Positions 61,462-64,000 of a stretch of DNA of 64,000 nucleotides are shown piece by piece. The stretch spans positions 12,700,492 through 12,764,491 of the forward strand of contig OY986971.1 in the NCBI GenBank assembly GCA_963920575.1, given 5' to 3'. The notes under the pieces are model-generated. The model saw only the letters and a list, made by a program, of their open reading frames with translations, was not told the DNA's origin and made no database searches. This DNA is from Narthecium ossifragum (lineage: Eukaryota; Streptophyta; Magnoliopsida; Dioscoreales; Nartheciaceae). How positions within the stretch are numbered: the stretch's first letter is position 1; every line of letters begins with the position of its first letter. Both the position numbers and the translations under genes were made by a program.

Positions 61462-61967
61462 ATTACATCTGTTGGAATACTAGGGGTGCTGGGGCAGACA
61501 AAGTAGTTGAAAATTGTCACAGGTTCTTCAGAATTGAGAATCCATCATTCCTCTTTCTCATTGATGTCCTATTGGTTGAGAGCATATTAGCTTGGGTGCA
61601 AAGTAGGCTGGGTGACGCTTGGAGTCGTTTTTTGTTGCTTTCATACGGACGGCATGGAGGAATTTTTGTTGTTTGGAAGATTGAAATTGGGAGAGCCACC
61701 TTCAAACATATGTCTTCTCAAGCAGTGCATGGGGTTGTGTCTTCTTCAGAGTATGGTCACTGGGCTGTTTCAATTGTCTACGGTGCTCAAAGGGCTACAA
61801 ATAGAAGAGAGCTTTGGGACTATCTAGCAAGAGCTAACTCTACTGGATTGCCACACATCCTCATGGGGGGACTTCAATGCTATTCTCTCTACGGAGGAGA
61901 AGCTAGGAGGCAGTCCACTTGTCTTTGGTACGTCGGAGAAGGAATTTTTTCGTTTCATATGTGGTAA
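61458..61967 (+). pseudogene. LINE ORF2, endonuclease N-terminal part
   Basis: ATG at 61458, MNYICWNTRGAGADKVVENC, the usual start of plant L1 ORF2 with the Asn of the AP-endonuclease. The Glu expected in the FLIET block is replaced (FLIDVLLVES), and the GDFN catalytic motif reads GGLQC. The enzyme would nick the target DNA; here it must be dead. The frame is lost near 61940, where a run of six T is a likely site of a one-base indel, and ends at TAA 61965-61967. Confidence 0.82.
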
Positions 61968-61971
61968 TTAA

Positions 61972-62469
61972 TTGATTGATCTAGGCTTTCGTGGGCATCA
62001 ATTCACTTGGACTAATTCTCAAATTGGGCGCACAAAAATCCTAGAGAGGCTTGAGAGGGTGTTATGCAATGCTAAGTGGAAGGAGCTCTTCCCTGGAACA
62101 ATTGTCAAGCATTTGTCACGGGTATCTTCAGATCATTCCCCCTTGATTGTCTCAGTGGCTAAGAGGGTGTGTATTGAAGGTCCTACAATCTTTCGATTGG
62201 AGCAGAGATGGATGAAGTTGGAAGCCTTCCGTTCAGTGCTTGAAAATGTTTGGAGGCAACCACACCATGGCAATCGTCAATATATCTTTGCTTCCAAATA
62301 TAAAGCTATTAAGAAAGTGGTGAAAGGATGGGATCGACGATCTCGATCGGTTGACATCTTTGGCCTAGGTAAAAGAATTGAGCAATGTCTTGGGGAATTG
62401 TATGTGATGGAAGAGCGAGAGGAGCTGTCAGCACTTGGTGAGGTTGATCTCAAGGATTTGGAGCATTAG
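61972..62469 (+). pseudogene. LINE ORF2, endonuclease C-terminal part and linker
   Basis: Now in the frame used by RT: LIDLGFRGHQFTWTNSQIGR, ILERLERVLCNAKWKELFPG and RVSSDHSPLIVSV, where SDHSP carries the catalytic His. It continues in the linker (RLEQRWMKLEAFRSVLENVW) to TAG 62467-62469; a further TAG follows at 62488-62490. The first residue given is a TTG codon, not a real start. Confidence 0.82.
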
Positions 62470-62490
62470 TGGGCTGAGGTTATGGAGTAG

Positions 62491-64000
62491 CCGGAACAGA
62501 TGGTAGCACAAAGATCCAGGCAGGTTTGGATTGAAGCCGGAGACCGCAATTCAGCCTATTTTCATAGCCTGGTGCGTGCAAGGTCTCACAAGCCCAAGGT
62601 AGGGGAGATTGTGATGGTTGATGGTCAGGTTGTTGAAAGTCAAGCTGAGATTGGTCGAGCTTTTGAGGAACATTACAAGCAGTTGTGGGCTGGGCGCAAT
62701 ATCTCGTTTGAATATGAGCTGCCAACTCTCCCAAAGGTGGATAATGAGTTGCATGAGGCCCTTACAGAAGAGGTGAGTGCTGATGAGATTAAGGAGGTGC
62801 TAATGGACATGGGTAGGAACAAATGCCCAGGTCCGGATGGTATGCCACCGGAATTCATTGTGCAATATTGGAACATAGTTGGAGCGGACTTTGTGGAGAT
62901 GGTAAAGTCCTTCTTCCATTCCTCGAGGTTACCTCCAAATTGGAATGAGACCTTTGTGTCGTTTATTCCCAAATGCAAATTCCCAAGGAGAGTCAAAGAT
63001 TTCAGACCCATAAGTTTATACAACGTGGGATACAAAGTGGTGTCATCTATACCAGCTCGGAGGATGAGAGTGGTGCTTGATGGTGTTGTAGGCATGGAGC
63101 AGTCTGCTTATGTATCCGGCAGGTGCATCCATGATAACATATGTGCGGCAAAGGAGATTGTCCATTCTATGCGATATGCCCCAAAGTCTAAAAGCCTCAT
63201 GGTGACCAAGGTTGATCTCATGTCAGCTTATGACAAGGTTGATTTCATGTCAGCTTATGACAAGGTTGATTTCATGTCAGCTTATGACAAGGTTGATTGG
63301 CGATTTCTTCGAAGGGTGTTGTTGGCGATGAATTTCCCGGAGAGATGGGTAGACTGGGTCATGGTCTGCGTGACTGGTGCTCAATTCTCTTTTATCATCA
63401 ATGGAAGAGTACACGGGAGGCCGCGACCGAGATGTGGCATTCGACAAGGTGATCCTATCTCTCCTTACATTTTTCTTGTGGTGCGGGAAGCTTTATCTCA
63501 ATTGTTGAAGGATAGCCAGTCCGGTTTGGCAGGTGTGCGCTTTTGGGGATCGGACTTTGTTATCTCTCACCTGCTTTATGCCGATGATTGCTTGTTCATG
63601 ACGCGAGCCTCTTGTTCAGAGGCACGAAAGATGAAGCAAAAGATGATTCATTTTCAGGCGATGTCTAGCCTTGAAATGAATCCGGTGAAATCGAGCATTC
63701 AATTTTCGCGGACTGTCTCTAATTATCGTAGATTGGTGATTTGTCGAATCTTGGGTTTGACGGAGGCAACAACTGCGTCGACCTATCTTGGTGTGCCATT
63801 AAGCTCAGAAAGACTGAAGGATGTGGATTTCTCCCCTCTCTTGGAGAAGATGGCAAGTCAAATTTTATCATGGCAAGGCAAGAAAATTGCAGAAACAGGG
63901 AGAGTTATATTGGAAAAATCTGTTCTACAGGCTATACCAGCCTTTTTCATGATGACAACACATATTCCGGTCACTGTTGTAAAGAAAATGGACAGTATGT
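62491..64000 (+). CDS. LINE ORF2, reverse transcriptase (partial at window end)
   Basis: 503 codons open to the last base. VWIEAGDRNSAYFHSLVRAR, NKCPGPDGMPPEFIVQYWNI, DFRPISLYNVGYKVVSSIPA, SAYVSGRCIHDNI, then motif A in a repeated form (63208-63300), GIRQGDPISPYIFLV and the catalytic HLLYADDCLFM near 63570, STYLGVPLSSERLK and SWQGKKIAETGRVILEKSVL. This is the non-LTR RT that copies LINE RNA at the nicked target. The 9-residue unit KVDLMSAYD occurs three times in a row and would put 18 extra residues in the active site. Confidence 0.88.
63208..63288. repeat. 27-bp tandem triplication in the LINE RT
   Basis: Units 63208-63234, 63235-63261 and 63262-63288, followed by the first part of a fourth. 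Units 2 and 3 are identical and unit 1 differs at one base (GATCTC against GATTTC). In frame: each unit encodes KVD(L/F)MSAYD. Confidence 0.95.

Larger units (their letters stand above)
59617..64000 (+). mobile_element. L1-type LINE, degenerate, runs off the window
   Basis: ORF1 (59617-61461) with a DUF4283-like domain and zinc knuckle, ORF2 (from 61458) with AP-type endonuclease and reverse transcriptase, typical of plant L1 elements. The 5' boundary is not visible and the 3' end lies beyond the window. ORF1 has three in-frame stops, and ORF2 has a frameshift and two stops before a long open RT. The copy is inactive. Confidence 0.85.

Overview
The window is nuclear DNA from a flowering plant and consists almost entirely of transposable elements. 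I found no host gene, tRNA, rRNA, bacterial operon or CRISPR array. The plant signature is the mix of elements: Athila-type and chromovirus Ty3/gypsy elements with tRNA-Asp or tRNA-Met primer sites, a Ty1/copia remnant, a Mutator-like MITE, and an L1-type LINE whose ORF1 carries a DUF4283-like domain. The species cannot be read from the sequence. The nesting density suggests pericentromeric or other heterochromatic DNA.

Matching target-site duplications (TSDs) let the nesting be unpicked almost completely. The oldest visible backbone is the tail of a + strand Tekay/Del-like gypsy integrase (1-41 continuing at 9038-9228), short pieces of further sequence (to 9369, 11665-11691, 16825-16846, 55477-55750), and 58738-64000, which holds a degenerate LINE. 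Left part: a minus-strand solo LTR (42-9032, TSD CCCCC) sits in the integrase. Inside it is an Athila-type solo LTR (968-7494, TSD GACAT), and inside that an integrase-less gypsy element (1313-6422, TSD TCAAC). A second Tekay-like solo LTR (9370-11659, TSD TAGCC) and a decayed minus-strand chromovirus (11692-16819, probable TSD GAAAA) follow.

Middle part: a deleted copia element spans 16847-55471 (TSD CTATT). Its 3' LTR is split by an unclassified insert of about 2.3 kb (17185-54305, TSD TTGAATCT) made of GGAGGTCG-rich arms and AAGTAACTAC repeats. That insert is itself broken by two Athila elements on the minus strand. Element A (18560-32980, TSD AGGGC) carries a Tekay-like solo LTR in its gag (28167-30728, TSD CTCAT). 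Element B (33491-53840) carries a Mutator-like MITE (36230-36594) and a complete + strand Athila, element C (40034-50373, TSD ATAAG). Right part: a deletion derivative of an Athila (element E, 55751-58732, TSD ATTGG), a small MITE-like hairpin, a possible Helitron end, and the LINE, which runs off the window.

The Athila elements encode one Gag-protease-RT-RNase H-integrase frame; every copy here carries at least two stops or frameshifts. Two features stand out. First, clusters of GATCGATC- or GGTCGACC-core palindromes lie upstream of TATA boxes or in leaders in several different LTR families. Second, element A has an extra 171-residue acidic ORF between pol and the 3' LTR, preceded by its own palindrome cluster and TATA-like box.
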